Shown: positions 22,383-34,303 of the stretch, piece by piece
Numbering within the stretch: the first letter of the stretch is position 1
How the letters are laid out: the number at the start of each line of letters is the position of its first letter
DNA from: Lathyrus oleraceus
Lineage: Eukaryota > Streptophyta > Magnoliopsida > Fabales > Fabaceae
Direction of reading: 5' to 3'
Assembly (NCBI RefSeq): GCF_024323335.1
Contig: NC_066583.1
Span: forward strand, 368,655,452-368,719,451
DNA: 64,000 bases
The notes under the pieces: model-generated
Told to the model about the DNA's origin: nothing
The model's input: the letters and a program-made list of their open reading frames with translations, nothing else
Databases searched by the model: none
Translations under genes and position numbers: made by a program

Positions 22383-24584
22383 TATATTTATTTGTGTGGT
22401 GGTAAGAGAAAGGAAAAAGATAAGAAGAAGTAGGTAAGAGAGAAAGAGAGATATCAGAAAGAAAAGAAAGAAAGGGAAGAAGAGGAAAAGAGGGAGAAAG
22501 GAAGAAGAAAAGAGAAAGAAGAAGGAAGTCATGGAAGCACCATCATCATGTCATCTTCATCATCACCAACTTCATCTTCTTCTTCTACTAGGTGAGTTCT
22601 TAGCTAGTATAGCATTTGGGGGAAGAAACTTTATAAATTTGGGGGTTAGGTTTTGTCTGTAATGTATAATCATGAACTTGATGAATCCATGATGAGCTTG
22701 TTGTTGTTCTTACTCATCCATGCTTGTATGTCTTGATCCCTAACCTTCACATGTTGTCTTAGTGTATCATGGTGTTGATACCTTATGGTTGTGGTTGTTG
22801 ATAATAACATGTTGATGTTGCTTCATGATGTTCATGATGTTATGTTATGTTGTATGATTGTTATGTGTTTTGACATGGATTCACGATGGTGTATGTTTTG
22901 GTATGGATTGGCGTGGTTGAAATTGGATAAAGGAGTGGTTAAAAGATGAATTTTTGAAGAAGTTTGAAGAACCAATCGATTGGTCCTTGGGTACAATCGA
23001 ATGGATAAAGTTTCTATGGAGAAGAAGTGAAATTTTTCAGGAACCAATCGATTGGTCCTTTGAAGAAGTTGGAATTTTTCAAAAATCAGAAATTCTCATT
23101 CAATCGATTGATTCATTTGATCAATCTATTGACATGAATTAATTATTTGATGAATTAATGTCACCAATGGGGTTCAAACCAAGGACCTCCTTGGAATTGT
23201 ACAAGCCTTACCACTAGGCCAAAGATGTTGTTGTTGAATGCTTATGCAATGGATAAATATTAATCTAAATCTTGATCAAGATAGATTAGTGAATTAATCG
23301 AGTGTTATAACTCCGTTTTGGATGCGGACGGATGCGTTAGTAAGATAACTAAAAAGACTATTATTATGATATCATGTTATAGTATATTATGTGTCTTACA
23401 AATTCTATGAATTGTATTTTGATGGATGTTAAACATGGTTGATATGTTTGATTGTGAAATAACATGTCTAAAAACCTTACAAAGGAGAGTGAGGAAATCT
23501 AGGAGTATAACATGATTAATAACTTAGAAAGATATTTTAGGTTATGGAACATGTGTGATATGTATGAGAATATGGTATTCATTCGTACGATGCTTATGTG
23601 AGGTCGTGGACGAATTGTTGCCATGATTGAGAATGAGACGCATTGTATGGAACATGCCATGTTATTATTTGTGTATTATGGTGAATGAAGTCCCCAGTGA
23701 TTGATGAATTTTGTTATGGTTCGTGGAATCGATGTTTGTGAAACCGGTCATGTATTCAGAATGTGTGTTTTTCTATGATCGTAAACATCTCTATTGGTAT
23801 GCTTAGACGTGTAAGCATTGGGATGTGGGACCAATGATTCGAGCCTCAATTGGGTTTGAGCCCCAACCATGGAGGACATGGGGGAAAGGTGGACACCTAA
23901 GTGGGTTAGAGTCCCATACAGTGAAAGATACGCTAAGTGGGTTAGAGTCCCATACGGGTGACGGTCGCTTGAACTGGGGATTAAGCCTCATAGAGGACCT
24001 GATATCCACCGCGAAAGTCGAATCATACGAGCATGCATGAACCGGGCCTGACTTAGACGTAAGTCCGTTCGGGAATTGATGCATTGTGATCTGAATAATG
24101 ATCGAGGTTGAGTTATGAGAACTCAGATGCATATTGCCATACAATTGCGAGATAGTTTCCCCATCGCTCAAGTCTTCGTTCCCTTGTTGACTTGAGTCGG
24201 ATATGAGTTAAATATTGATTAGAAAATCCTATAGAGCCGAGTGGACCCATAGGATAGGAGAACTCATTGAGATTATTATCTCATCTCATTATTGTTGTTA
24301 TTTTTCAGGTATTCCTTACAGGTTGAATCTATGAGAAGCTATGATGGATGTTTCAAGGAATGTTGTTTATCGTGATCTTCCGCTGTGGAGTTGTGTGCAA
24401 TGAAGATATTGCACATAGTTCTTAGATTTTCATTGTTTAGGCATTATTGTATAACATGTTCCATTGATGTTTTTAGTTTGAACATGTGTATATATCGATG
24501 CCATTAGGCACTTATGTTGGATCAGTACCAATTATTAAGACTTGTATGATATTATGCTAGATATATATTATACGGGTTGTTACA
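21993..24584 (+). repeat. 3' LTR of the chromovirus-like element
   Basis: Begins TGTAATATCCC and ends TTGTTACA, with both termini intact. It is very similar to the 5' LTR over its last 900 bp (about 98% by eye). It retains a longer version of the first 150 bp and a shorter palindrome cluster. Confidence 0.92.
22288..22375. repeat. (AT)n microsatellite in the 3' LTR
   Basis: Counterpart of the run at 16139-16230 in the 5' LTR. Confidence 0.95.
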
Positions 24585-24589
24585 TGAAC

Positions 24590-25045
24590 CGTAATCAAAT
24601 GAATGAAAAATCGAACCAATTATGCAGTAAAAACACCTGACCAAGAACCAAACGGCTAACCAAGAATGGCAATGGATTAGGACTCGGCTGGGATATAAAC
24701 CACATGGCCACCTAATCAACAAAACACGTGGCAAGTCCTGATGATCAAGGCATGATCAGGCTTGATCAAATGCCTTAAAACCAAGCAATTTACCAAATAA
24801 ATGAACTTATCCACCAACATCATAAACCAAAGGATTAGGGCTTGATTGGCTTATTTGCCTCAAGTTACTGACGAACCTTGGTATCCACCAGGTACCAGTA
24901 CAAGTCATGAATTCAAGTCACGTGTCTCCTTGTGTCAAACCATGCTTATTCAAATGAAATGAATGTTTATGATGATATGCAAATGTTTATGGTTAGTGAC
25001 CTATATTATCATTGTGAAGGGTAGGGTGAATTTTGGGATATGACA
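24590..25045 (-). repeat. 3' LTR of the large Ogre element, right segment
   Basis: This continues the LTR after the second copy of the target duplication tgaac (24585-24589). It aligns with 41080-41535. It ends gggatatgaca, which is the LTR start when read on the - strand. Confidence 0.9.
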
Positions 25046-25493
25046 GTTTCTCTTATTTAATCTTCTCGGACCTGAATGTGCGGATAACAACAACTTTCGA
25101 ACAATCAAGGTAGGAGAGAATTAAATACTAAAATATCAGAAAATTTTCCCACGCGGAGCAAATGGAATTCAATGTGAAGATAGGTCACAAGGAACTTCTT
25201 CACTGAAAAATCAGATGAACAAGCTAGTCTATTTGTGCAGGGCAGCTGCTGGGAATTGGAATGTTATTTGGTAGATGGATATATGAGATGTTAGATATGC
25301 ATGACGTATGCAGTATGCTAACGCAAAATGATTGTTTATTTTTTTTATTTATCTAAGCTTTTTCTTTTTTCTCTTATTCTTTCCTCCTTTCTTTTCTTTT
25401 CTTTTCTCGCTTCCCCTGTCAAGTTCTAGCCTGTAATAGGTGGCCGAGGTATTCCCGCGGGATTCCGTAAAGGCAAATGAGGTATCTTGCTGG
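25046..25493 (-). other. Ogre 3' UTR next to the LTR
   Basis: Read on the - strand, this ends in a purine-rich stretch (aataagagaaac) directly before the LTR start at 25045, a likely polypurine tract. It also contains a pyrimidine-rich tract (25330-25420). No coding sequence is seen. It ends with the left copy of the hAT target duplication (25486-25493). Confidence 0.7.
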
Positions 25494-25676
25494 TAGGGCT
25501 GAAAATGAACCAAACCAACTCGAAAATAGTTCGAGACTCAATTCGATAATTAATTCGTTGGACTTGGTTCATGAACCAAATGAGTCGAACTTGAGCTTAA
25601 AACTAAGTTCGTAAAATAAATGAGCTGAACTTGAGCTATGTATAGTTCGACTCGTTAGGTTCATGAGTCGACTCGG

Positions 25677-25835
<159 letters not shown>

Positions 25836-26602
25836 TTAAATCATATATCTCAATAGTATCATTTAAAAAAATAATGTATAGATTTTAAATATTTTAAAAA
25901 ATACTTGTGACATTTTTTTATACAAAGTAAAATACTTCTACCTCAAAAAAAAACATAATGCACCGTGACTTTTAATTTTAAAGTGCAATTTTAAACTACT
26001 TCTAAATTTGTTTTTTAAACTACCACTTTAAAAATAATGTTTTTTAAATATTGTACCATTTATATGATTTAATTTGTATCCTTTTATATTATTTTTGACT
26101 TTATTATTATTATTAACTATTTTTAAGATTTTAAATATGCCCATTTATTAGTATTGCATTTTCCAAAAGCAAAACTTTTAGTATTCCTTTTTAGATTTTA
26201 GGTTTTAGAGAACTTCCTTCATCCTTCATATTACGTATTTTCAGTCTTTGTTCTCTATTCTGAAGAAAAAAAACTTTAACTCTTTCTTCCAGATTCAACA
26301 ATTTTTTTCAATAGAGGTAAATATTATTATTCTCATCATCTGATTATTTTAGTAGCTTTGTCATTTTTTACTGTGTTCTGAATATGTTGAATATGTTCTT
26401 CCTGTATATAATGAACTATAACTCTGTTATGAGGATTTTATTTATTTTCTTTGTTTTGTATATGTTCTTTCTGAATCTATTTTTCTTGGTTTGAACTAAA
26501 TATATAACTTTGTTATGAGAATTTTTTTATTATGTTCTATTTAAAAATTTTAATGATTTTTTTAATGGAACTTGTGGTTTTATTTATTTTTCTATTGTAG
26601 AT

Positions 26603-28062
26603 ATGTCATACAGTACCTCACTTGAATCATTGGGAGATTCACAATCACCACCAAAAGATGGAGAAGAGTGTTTAAATGTATTGAATCCTATCATTGATTT
26701 AAATGCAAATACTAATGAAGAACCACTAACAAATGAATCAACACCGGCAAATGAAGTTGTGAATGAAGAAAATGTTGAGAGCAGTGACATTGTTATTCAA
26801 AAGTCCAAGAGGAAGAAAACTTCTCTAGTTTGGTATCACTTCAAAAAAGTGGAATTAAAGAATGGAAAAAAATGGCAATGTATACACTGTAAAAACAATT
26901 ATTCTGTTGTTGCTAGTGGATCAACCAGTCATTTGATGAGGCATTTAAAACAAACATGTCATGTTTACAAGAAGCTAGTAGCACAACAAAAAAATTAAAC
27001 TTTCAGCCAGCAAAAAGCAAGATTGATGAGAAGCTTTCTGGACCACTACTAATGAATTCAGGAGGTAAATATGACCATGAAAGACAACGAGAAGCCACCG
27101 CACATTGGATTATGATGCATGAACATGCATTTAGTATTGTTGAGGAAGAAGGTTTTCATTTTATGATGAAGTGTTCTAATATTTCATATGAGAAAATTAG
27201 TCGGAAGACATTGAAGAATGATTGTATTGCTGTTTATGAAGCTGAAAGAAAAAAGTTGAAGTCTACTTTAAGGACAGTAAATAAGATTTGTTTGACCACT
27301 GATTTATGGAAGTCACAAAATCAAAAGATAGAATACATGGTGTTAACTGGCCATTTCATTGATGTTGACTGGGTTTTGCAGAAACGCATTCTTAGTTTTG
27401 TTCATGTTCCTCCTCCTCGGCGTGGTGTTGATATTGCTGATGTTATCTTCAAATGTCTTAAAGATTGGGGTATTGAAAATAAAATATTTAGTGTGTCAAT
27501 GGATAATTCACATTACAACGATAGATGTTTGAAATAGTTAAAAGTTCTGATTTTAAGGCACCGGAAATTAGTGTTAGATGGAAAGTTATTTCATGTGCAT
27601 TGTTGTGCGCATATACTAAATTTGCTTGTTCAAGATGGTATTGGGAAAATAGCAAAAATAGTTGAAGACGTGCGTGAAAGTGTGAAGTTCATCAATTAGT
27701 CTGAAGCAAGGTTGCAAACATTCTCACAAATAGTTCAACAACTAAAGCTTGGTGGTAAAAAATTAATTCTTGATTGCCCTACTCGTTGGAACTCCACCTA
27801 TCAAATGTTGTCAGTTGCAATGCAGTTCAAAGAAGTCTTCCCTCGTTTTCAAGATCGAGAACCAAGCTATACAACTCTTCCAGATGATGATAATTGGGAA
27901 AAGGTTGAAAAAGTTTCCAAGTTGCTAGAGGTATTTAATGTTGTTACAAATATTATTTCAGGTAGTGAATATTCAGCTGCTAACTTATATCTGGCTGAGG
28001 TATTTCGAATCAAACTAGTGAATATCCAACTGCTTTATTTTGTTTTAATATTTTCCCTTTAA
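26603..28062 (+). pseudogene. hAT transposase, BED zinc-finger type
   Basis: The start at 26603 lies just after a likely 5' UTR splice acceptor (tctattgtag, 26600), with a candidate donor at 26317. The first 132 codons carry an acidic leader and a BED finger (CIHC ... HLMRH). A run of A at about 26988-26994 has shifted the frame, and the protein continues in the next frame from about 26995 with LTTDLWKS, a DNSHYND-like catalytic segment and CCAHILNLLVQD. In-frame stops are at 27535-27537 and 27697-27699. Beyond ISGSEYSAANLYL the sequence stops matching, so the C-terminal hATC dimerisation domain is missing. The copy cannot transpose itself. Confidence 0.88.
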
Positions 28063-28449
28063 AAAGAATAATTTAAAATGTCAAATATAATAAAAAAAAT
28101 TAAACTTTAAAAAATGACTTTTTAGTCCGTGAAGTAAACAAACTGAACCTAACGAACTGAACCTAACGAGTTGAACCGAGTTGTTCAAGAACTTAAAACG
28201 AGTCGAGTTCGAGCTTAAAAAAAAGTTCGTGTCGAACTCGAGTCGAGTTTCGAGCTAAACCAATTCTTATCGAGTCGAGTCGAGCTGATGACGGGTTCGA
28301 CTCGACTCGACTCATTTCCAGCCTTACTTGCTGGGGATGTACGATTTTCTCGCACAACAGGTAGCAACGGCTCCTCCGTTTTAGAAAAAAAAGTATCTTC
28401 TGAACAAAAGGTTAAGAAGGAGAGTGAGACCCACACAGACGAGTGATGG

Positions 28450-30690
28450 ATATCAGTACAAATGAATATCGAAAGGGTTAAGAAAAACGGACGAGCATTG
28501 ACATCAATACCACGGGTATTGAAAAGAGGATCAACATGGACGAGTGAATCAATTCAATACGGACGGGTATCAAAAAGAGGTACCAACACGGCCGAGTGTT
28601 GAGGATCAATACAGACGATTATTGAGAAAGAGAGCATCAACACGGACGAGTGTCATAAAGTAATGACCAACACAGACGAGTGATGAAGATCAGACCAACA
28701 CAGACGAGTGTCGGAAAGAAAGGATCAACATGGATGAGTGTCGGAAAGGAAAGATCAACACGGACGAGTGATGAAGATCAGTACAGATGAATACTAAAAC
28801 GAGAAGGTGTCAACACGGACGAGTGTTGGAGATCAACACAATGAGTATCGAAAATCCATACAGACAAGCATTGAAAAAGGACCAACACATACGAGTGTGG
28901 ATGCTCAATACGGATGATTATTGCAAATCAATACGGACGAGTATTAAAATTCAATACGGACGAGTATTGAAATAAGTAATGATTATTATCACAGACGAGT
29001 GTTGAATATTAATACGGATGCATATCGAAAAAGAAATGATTAACACGGATGAGTGTTGAAGATAAATACGAACGAGTATTGAAGGAGAAGGTAACATCAC
29101 AGACGAGTGTTTGAAAAAGAGAACCAACACGGACGAGCGTTGAAGAACAATACCAACACTGACGAGTGTTGAAGATCAATACGGACGAGTATTGACAAAG
29201 AAATGATTAATACAAATGATTATTGAAAAAAGAAAGGATCAACACAGACGAGTGTCAAGACTAGAGACTTCCCTGGGGATCAACACGGACAAGTATTGAA
29301 AAAGAAGGTATCAACATGGACGCGTGTTGAAGGTCAATACAGACGAGTATCAAAAATGAAATGATTAACACGGACGAGTGTTGAAGATCAATACGGACGA
29401 GTATGGAAAGAAGGTAACAACACGGACGAGTGTTAAAGATCAATACAGAAGAGTATTAAAATGGAATGATAAACACGGACGAGTGTTAAAGATCAATACA
29501 GATGAGTATTAAAAGAAGGTAACAACACGGACGAGTGTTGGAAAAAGGATCAACATGGACGGATGTTGGAGATCAATACAGACGAGTATTAAAAGAGGAA
29601 TGATTAACATGGACGAGTGTTAGATATCAATACGGACGAGTATTGAAAAATAGATGATTAACACGGATGAGTGTTGCAACTCAATACAGACGGGTATTGT
29701 AAGAAGGGTGATTAACACGGACGAGTGTTGCAAATCAATACGGACGAGTATCGAAGGAAAAGGATTAACACGGACGAGTGTTGAAGATCAATACAGACGA
29801 GTATTGAAAAAGAAATGATTATCACGGATGAGTATTGAAGATCAATACGGACGAGTAGTGAATAAGAAGGTAACGACACAAACGGACGTTGGAGATCAAT
29901 ACAGACAGTTATTGAAAATGAAATTATTAACACGGACGAGTGTTGAAGATCAAAATGGACGGGTATTGAAAAAGAAGATACCAATACGGAAGAGTGTTGA
30001 AGATCAATACAGACGAGTATCGAAGGAAGGTAACAACATAAACGAGCGTTGAAGATCAATACGGACGAGTATTGAAAAAGAAGGACCAACACGGGCGAGT
30101 ATTGAAGATCAATACGGTCGAGTATCGGAGGAAAATATAACAACACGGACGAGCGTTAAAAATCAATATGGACGAGTATTGAAAGAGGAGGTATCAACAC
30201 GGATGAGTGTTGAAGATCAATACGGACGAGTATTGAAAAAGAAGGTATTAAAACAGACGAGTGTTGAAGCTCAATACGGACAAGTATTAAAAAAGAAGGT
30301 ATCAACACAGACGAGTGTTGAAGATCAATACGGACGAGTATTGAAAAAGAAATTATTAGCACGGATGAGTGTTGAAGATCAATACGGACGAGCATTGAAA
30401 GAAGGACCAACACGGACGAGTGTTGAAGATCAATATGGACGAGTATCAAAAATGAAATGATTAACACGGATGAGTGTTGAAGATCAATATGGAAGAATAT
30501 TAAAATAGAGTGTCAACACGGACGAGTGTTAGAAAAAGGATCAACACGGACGAGTGTTGAAGCAAGATTGAAGAAAAAGGGTTCAACACGGACAAGTGTT
30601 GCAATTCAATACAGACGAGTATTGGAGATCCATACAAACGCGTATTGAAAAAAGAAAGGATCAACACAGACGAGTGTCAATAATGGAGAA
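28450..30690 (-). repeat. Tandem array of 54-bp units, each with two hairpins
   Basis: About 40 units repeat with a period of 54 bp (51-54; for example 30207, 30261, 30315, 30369). Each has CAACACGGACGAGTGTTG and CAATACGGACGAGTATTG, perfect 6-bp stems around the same 6-base loop, separated by linkers of about 5 and 13 nt. The array lies in the 3' UTR of the Ogre element, whose sense strand is the - strand. Tandem repeats in Ogre 3' UTRs are known to seed satellites such as PisTR-A of pea. Frames stay open on both strands because 54 is a multiple of three; I do not regard these as genes. Confidence 0.93.
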
Positions 30691-31510
30691 TTCCCTAGGG
30701 GTCAACGGGAACGAGCTTCGAAAGAAGAAAAGGGGACGTCACAGGAAAAAGGCAGTGGACCACTTACGAAAGGTAAATGACTGGTTGAAGATTCCCAAGG
30801 TATTTGCAAAGGAGAGACTTCGAGAAACCTGCGGGGAATACCAATCCAAGGTTTCATGGTGATGTTCTCAATTGGGGAGGAAGAATATCTCAGCAGAGGA
30901 TTCTTTTATGCTTTCGAGAAAGACTTTTATGCAGTTATGCATATTTATTTTGCAAGGCGTAGTGCCCTATTTTGATGGTATATGCTACGCGCTTTATGAT
31001 GCAATGATATGTAATGAATGATTGATTATGCAAGATGTTGATGCATGGTCAGGATTTTGGTTAGACAGTATGGTAGGAAATGTATGGAGATTGAGAACAT
31101 TGGGTACCAGTAACCGTTGGGTTTATCAATTAGGATCAGTGTTCCCTGCTGAAGGGTTTAGGGATATGTTTAGCGTGACACGCCGACATTCATCTCGAAC
31201 TTAGAAGTCTCTTATGCACCATGGATCTTGCTATTAACAACCTCAAAAGTACACAAAGGATCTTCCTTCACTAGCCAGACACGCCCTAGCCCGTTGGGAA
31301 TCCACATGTATTGCCTTAATCACAAGTCGTGAAGCAGCTTTGTCATGATAACTATCTTGATCTGCCCTGCCCCTGTTTCTTGGAACTGTATACCTCTGAT
31401 TAACTATCTCGGAAGATTGATTTCTTGGGTTCCTGAGGTAGCCTTCCCCAGTATAGGTCTTGGAATAACTCTTCCTTTGGCTAGCGGATCTCTGAGGGAA
31501 TTCCCCTAAC
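30691..31510. other. Unassigned Ogre internal sequence
   Basis: No credible reading frame or repeat was recognised. It belongs to the interior of the large Ogre element by position. The segment attccctagggg near 30695 resembles cttccctgggg at 29272 inside the array, marking an array edge that was copied into the array. Confidence 0.5.
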
Positions 31511-31514
31511 TAAT

Positions 31515-32190
31515 GTCTTGTAGAGATTTGTCGAATATTGACGTAATTTCCTTAGATCAACTGAATCTTGTAGAGATTTATCTACGTGATTGCTTCAAAT
31601 TGACTGAAAATTGAAGTGTCTTGTCTTTTCTTCTCAATGGAGTTCTTAGACATTCAGCTTCTTGATATAATCAAAAGAAGTGACTGGTCGCTGCTCAACG
31701 GAGTCTCAGGCGTTCATCACTTGATAGGATCAATCAAAACAATTTGCCCCTGCTCGACGGAGTTCTCAGGCGTTTGGTCTTCTGATGCGATCAATTGGGA
31801 CGGTTTACCCCCTGACTATCTGATCTTTGGAGAGATTCTTCGAATCTTGACATAACTTTCTCAGACTAACTGAATCTTATTGAAATTCCTCGACGTAACT
31901 GTCTCAGATTGATTAAAATATGAAACATCTTGTCCTTCTGCTCAACGGAGTTCTTGGACACTCTGCTCTTTGATATAATCAAATGAAGTGGTTGGTTGCT
32001 GCTCAATGGAGTCTCAGGCTTTCAGTACTCATTATGATCAATAAAAATAATTCGCCCCTGCTCAACGGAGTTCTCAGGCATTTGTCTCTCTGAGTACGAT
32101 CAAATCAAGGTGACCTGTCTCTGCTCAACGGAGTTCTCAAGTTTTGTCTTATGATTCAATCAGTTGAATTAATTTTCCTATGCTTAACAA
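31515..32190. repeat. Second tandem family (~60 bp within a ~308-bp unit)
   Basis: The word ctcaacggagt and its variants occur at about 31633, 31694, 31753, then 31941, 32002, 32061, 32124 and 32183, a 60-bp spacing. The two groups are 308 bp apart. Each is preceded by a related segment (31515-31620 and 31815-31925) with ctgaatctt...gagattt. The result is a higher-order repeat in the Ogre interior. Confidence 0.75.
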
Positions 32191-33640
32191 AGTCTTTTAG
32201 GCGTCATTCTTTTTTGGGGTCATCAAGATTTCCAATTCACGCTCATTATGAGGAATCTCTTGACGTCAAATGCTTACTCACGAGTAACACATGTTCATTT
32301 TTTGGAAATGATAATAGCAATGTCATGTTTATGCTAGATTTGAAATCCAAGCATGTTCACTGAAATTATGACATACAATGAACGCATCACTGATAAAGAA
32401 TGTCATATCAATATCAACACAAATTATGAGCAAATTGTTGAGGAGTCAGTTTTAACATGATTGTACTGACCATAATACACTTTCGAAATAAACCCTGCTT
32501 CAATTAGGTCTTTGAGGGTTGTAACATGGTCTGGTTCACGGTTTTAGAAGGAAAATATGTAAGGCTCAAACCTATCCTAACCCACCCATTCTTCGTGTTG
32601 TTCTCCAGTCCTACATTCAGCTAGTTTGACACAAGCGCTCATTTTCCAAATGGGAGTTGGGAGTGAAAAGGAACCTATGAGGTTTTCAGTGTGGCAGTCA
32701 TGCACCTTCTGTTTGGTTTGTAGCCACACGATTTTGTTCTTGTTGAGGGTTTTCTTTTGACCTCTGACTCTATTTTGTATTTTCATTTCCCTACTTTCGC
32801 TAGATTGGTTCAGATTCACAATCCACAGGGCTGCCCTAATTTTTTCCTAAGTCACTCGTTTTCGAGTTTTTGACTTAGCGAACTTTCTTTCCTTTCATTT
32901 TTTTTTTGTTCTCTTGTTTCTTTTTGTTGAAACAAATCATGTGACATTTATCTGTTAGATTTGAAGGGTTGTGATTGCCTCGTTCCTCTGTTGGTGAGGG
33001 ACAACCATTTGGAATTTGTGGTTTCCGACCTCTCTTGAGGGATAAAATTTGGTTGATCCTCAGATAGGACACTCCTCTTCTGAAGTTTGAACGCCCAATC
33101 AAACTAGCTGATGACTACCCTGCCCCGGTTTGAAATTGAGGGTTTTATGTATAGAAAGAAACTCCTACTCCCTGGCTCGAAGGGGTTGACTAGGGATTAT
33201 CTTCCTTATACCTCCAGTGTTTGGGATTTGAAACAATGCCTTACATCATCAGCAAGGTTTTATTCAAAAGTGTACGTGCAGCGATTTCGTGTTTTCAATT
33301 TCATCCTTCTCCTCTTAACTTTGCTTAAAATAAAAGTTAGATATTGATAAGATGAAGTATGAGTGGCCACCAATGGATTTATTCAAAACATGCATATTCA
33401 TTTCAATGTCATTATTATTCAAAAACAAACGAGTTTGTTACAAATGCCAATCAATAAAATCACACATGAACATGTTTTAACAAAACTAGTGACTGCGGGC
33501 ATCCTCGACCTTATTTTCATATCCTCAGATTGGAGATTATTAGGCTGTCAGCAAATAATGTGACAATCCTTAAAGAGATCCTTCTCAAACTCTTCTCATA
33601 GGTGTAGACTCTTCAAATCTACCCTAGCTTCCAATTGCAC
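32191..33640. other. Unassigned Ogre interior
   Basis: No protein family is recognisable on either strand. The expected protease, RT and integrase genes of Ogre are not here. Short open frames show no conserved motif. Confidence 0.5.
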
Positions 33641-33643
33641 TGA

Positions 33644-34303
33644 TCATGGCATTGCAGATGTACCCTCTTGTGGAGGCAGAGGAGTGTTCACTATGTTCAG
33701 ACCTTGCGGTGTGAATACAATAACTCTTGACTCAATCAAGTCTTGTACCTTGTACTTGAAGCTCTTACAGTCTTCGATTGAGTGTCCAGGTTTCCCATAA
33801 TGGAAATCGCACCTAGCATTCACATCATAATCTGGAGGAAGAGGTGTTGGATGGGCCTTAGCTTCCCTCAGTTGCACCAATGAGCTATTAAGCAACAGGG
33901 GTAGAATTCAACCATACGACATGGGCACTGGATCAAACTGCTTTGGAGGCTTTCTTGGTCCCTGCCTTTTATGTGGAGCGAAGTTCCGCTGCTGATTTGG
34001 ATACTGGTTCGGCACAAGGTTCCTCTGCCCTGGTCGGGGAACATGACATGGTCGTTGATAAGGAGCCCTTGGAGGTACAAGATGTGGATGGAATCCACGA
34101 GACTGCTCCTAAGGTGGAATAGGATCAGGCACGTTTATCGGAGTGACCACTTCTGGTACAACTGTTGGCATGGGGTTGCCTTCCTTCCTCATCATTGACT
34201 GCAGGATATCCATGATCAGACTCATCTGAGTCTTCAGTTGGTTGACTTCAACCTTCAATGCTTCCTGACCTCTTCGTAGTTCTTCCATGGTAATCTGCGA
34301 CAT
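33644..34303 (-). pseudogene. Ogre gag with internal deletion
   Basis: The start at 34303 opens a coiled-coil-like leader (MEELRRGQEALK...NQLKTQM). After about 64 codons a TAG (34109-34111) intervenes. The same frame then continues through a Pro/Gln-rich linker, a TGA near 33911, and the C-terminal nucleocapsid with an Ogre zinc knuckle CDFHYGKPGHSIEDC and the NTPLPPQEG motif. The capsid domain between leader and linker is absent: a full Ogre gag is several hundred residues longer. Nucleic-acid-binding parts are kept but the particle-forming part is gone, so packaging would need a helper. The leader lies about 1 kb from the primer-binding site, as in Ogre. Confidence 0.8.

Larger units (their letters stand above)
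15933..24584 (+). mobile_element. Chromovirus-like (Ty3/gypsy) element, complete ends
   Basis: Two LTRs (15933-18529, 2597 bp; 21993-24584, 2592 bp) flank an internal region with an initiator-Met primer-binding site and a G-rich polypurine tract. Five-base target duplications tgaac lie at 15928-15932 and 24585-24589. Removing the element restores the Ogre LTR sequence seen at 41057-41080. LTR termini are TGTAATATCCC and GTTGTTACA. In the 5' LTR the first TG reads TT and the last CA reads TA. PBS and polypurine tract suggest a Tekay-like chromovirus. The internal region has no usable reading frame. Confidence 0.92.

Noticed and set aside
29712..30467. Open frames of 144 and 103 codons in the hairpin array
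   Set aside because: They are open only because the unit is 54 bp, a multiple of three. Both strands are open and there is no domain.
28450..30690. Regularly spaced repeats resembling a CRISPR array
   Set aside because: The spacers are also repeats, the unit is a 54-bp tandem repeat, the DNA is from a plant nucleus, and no cas genes are present.
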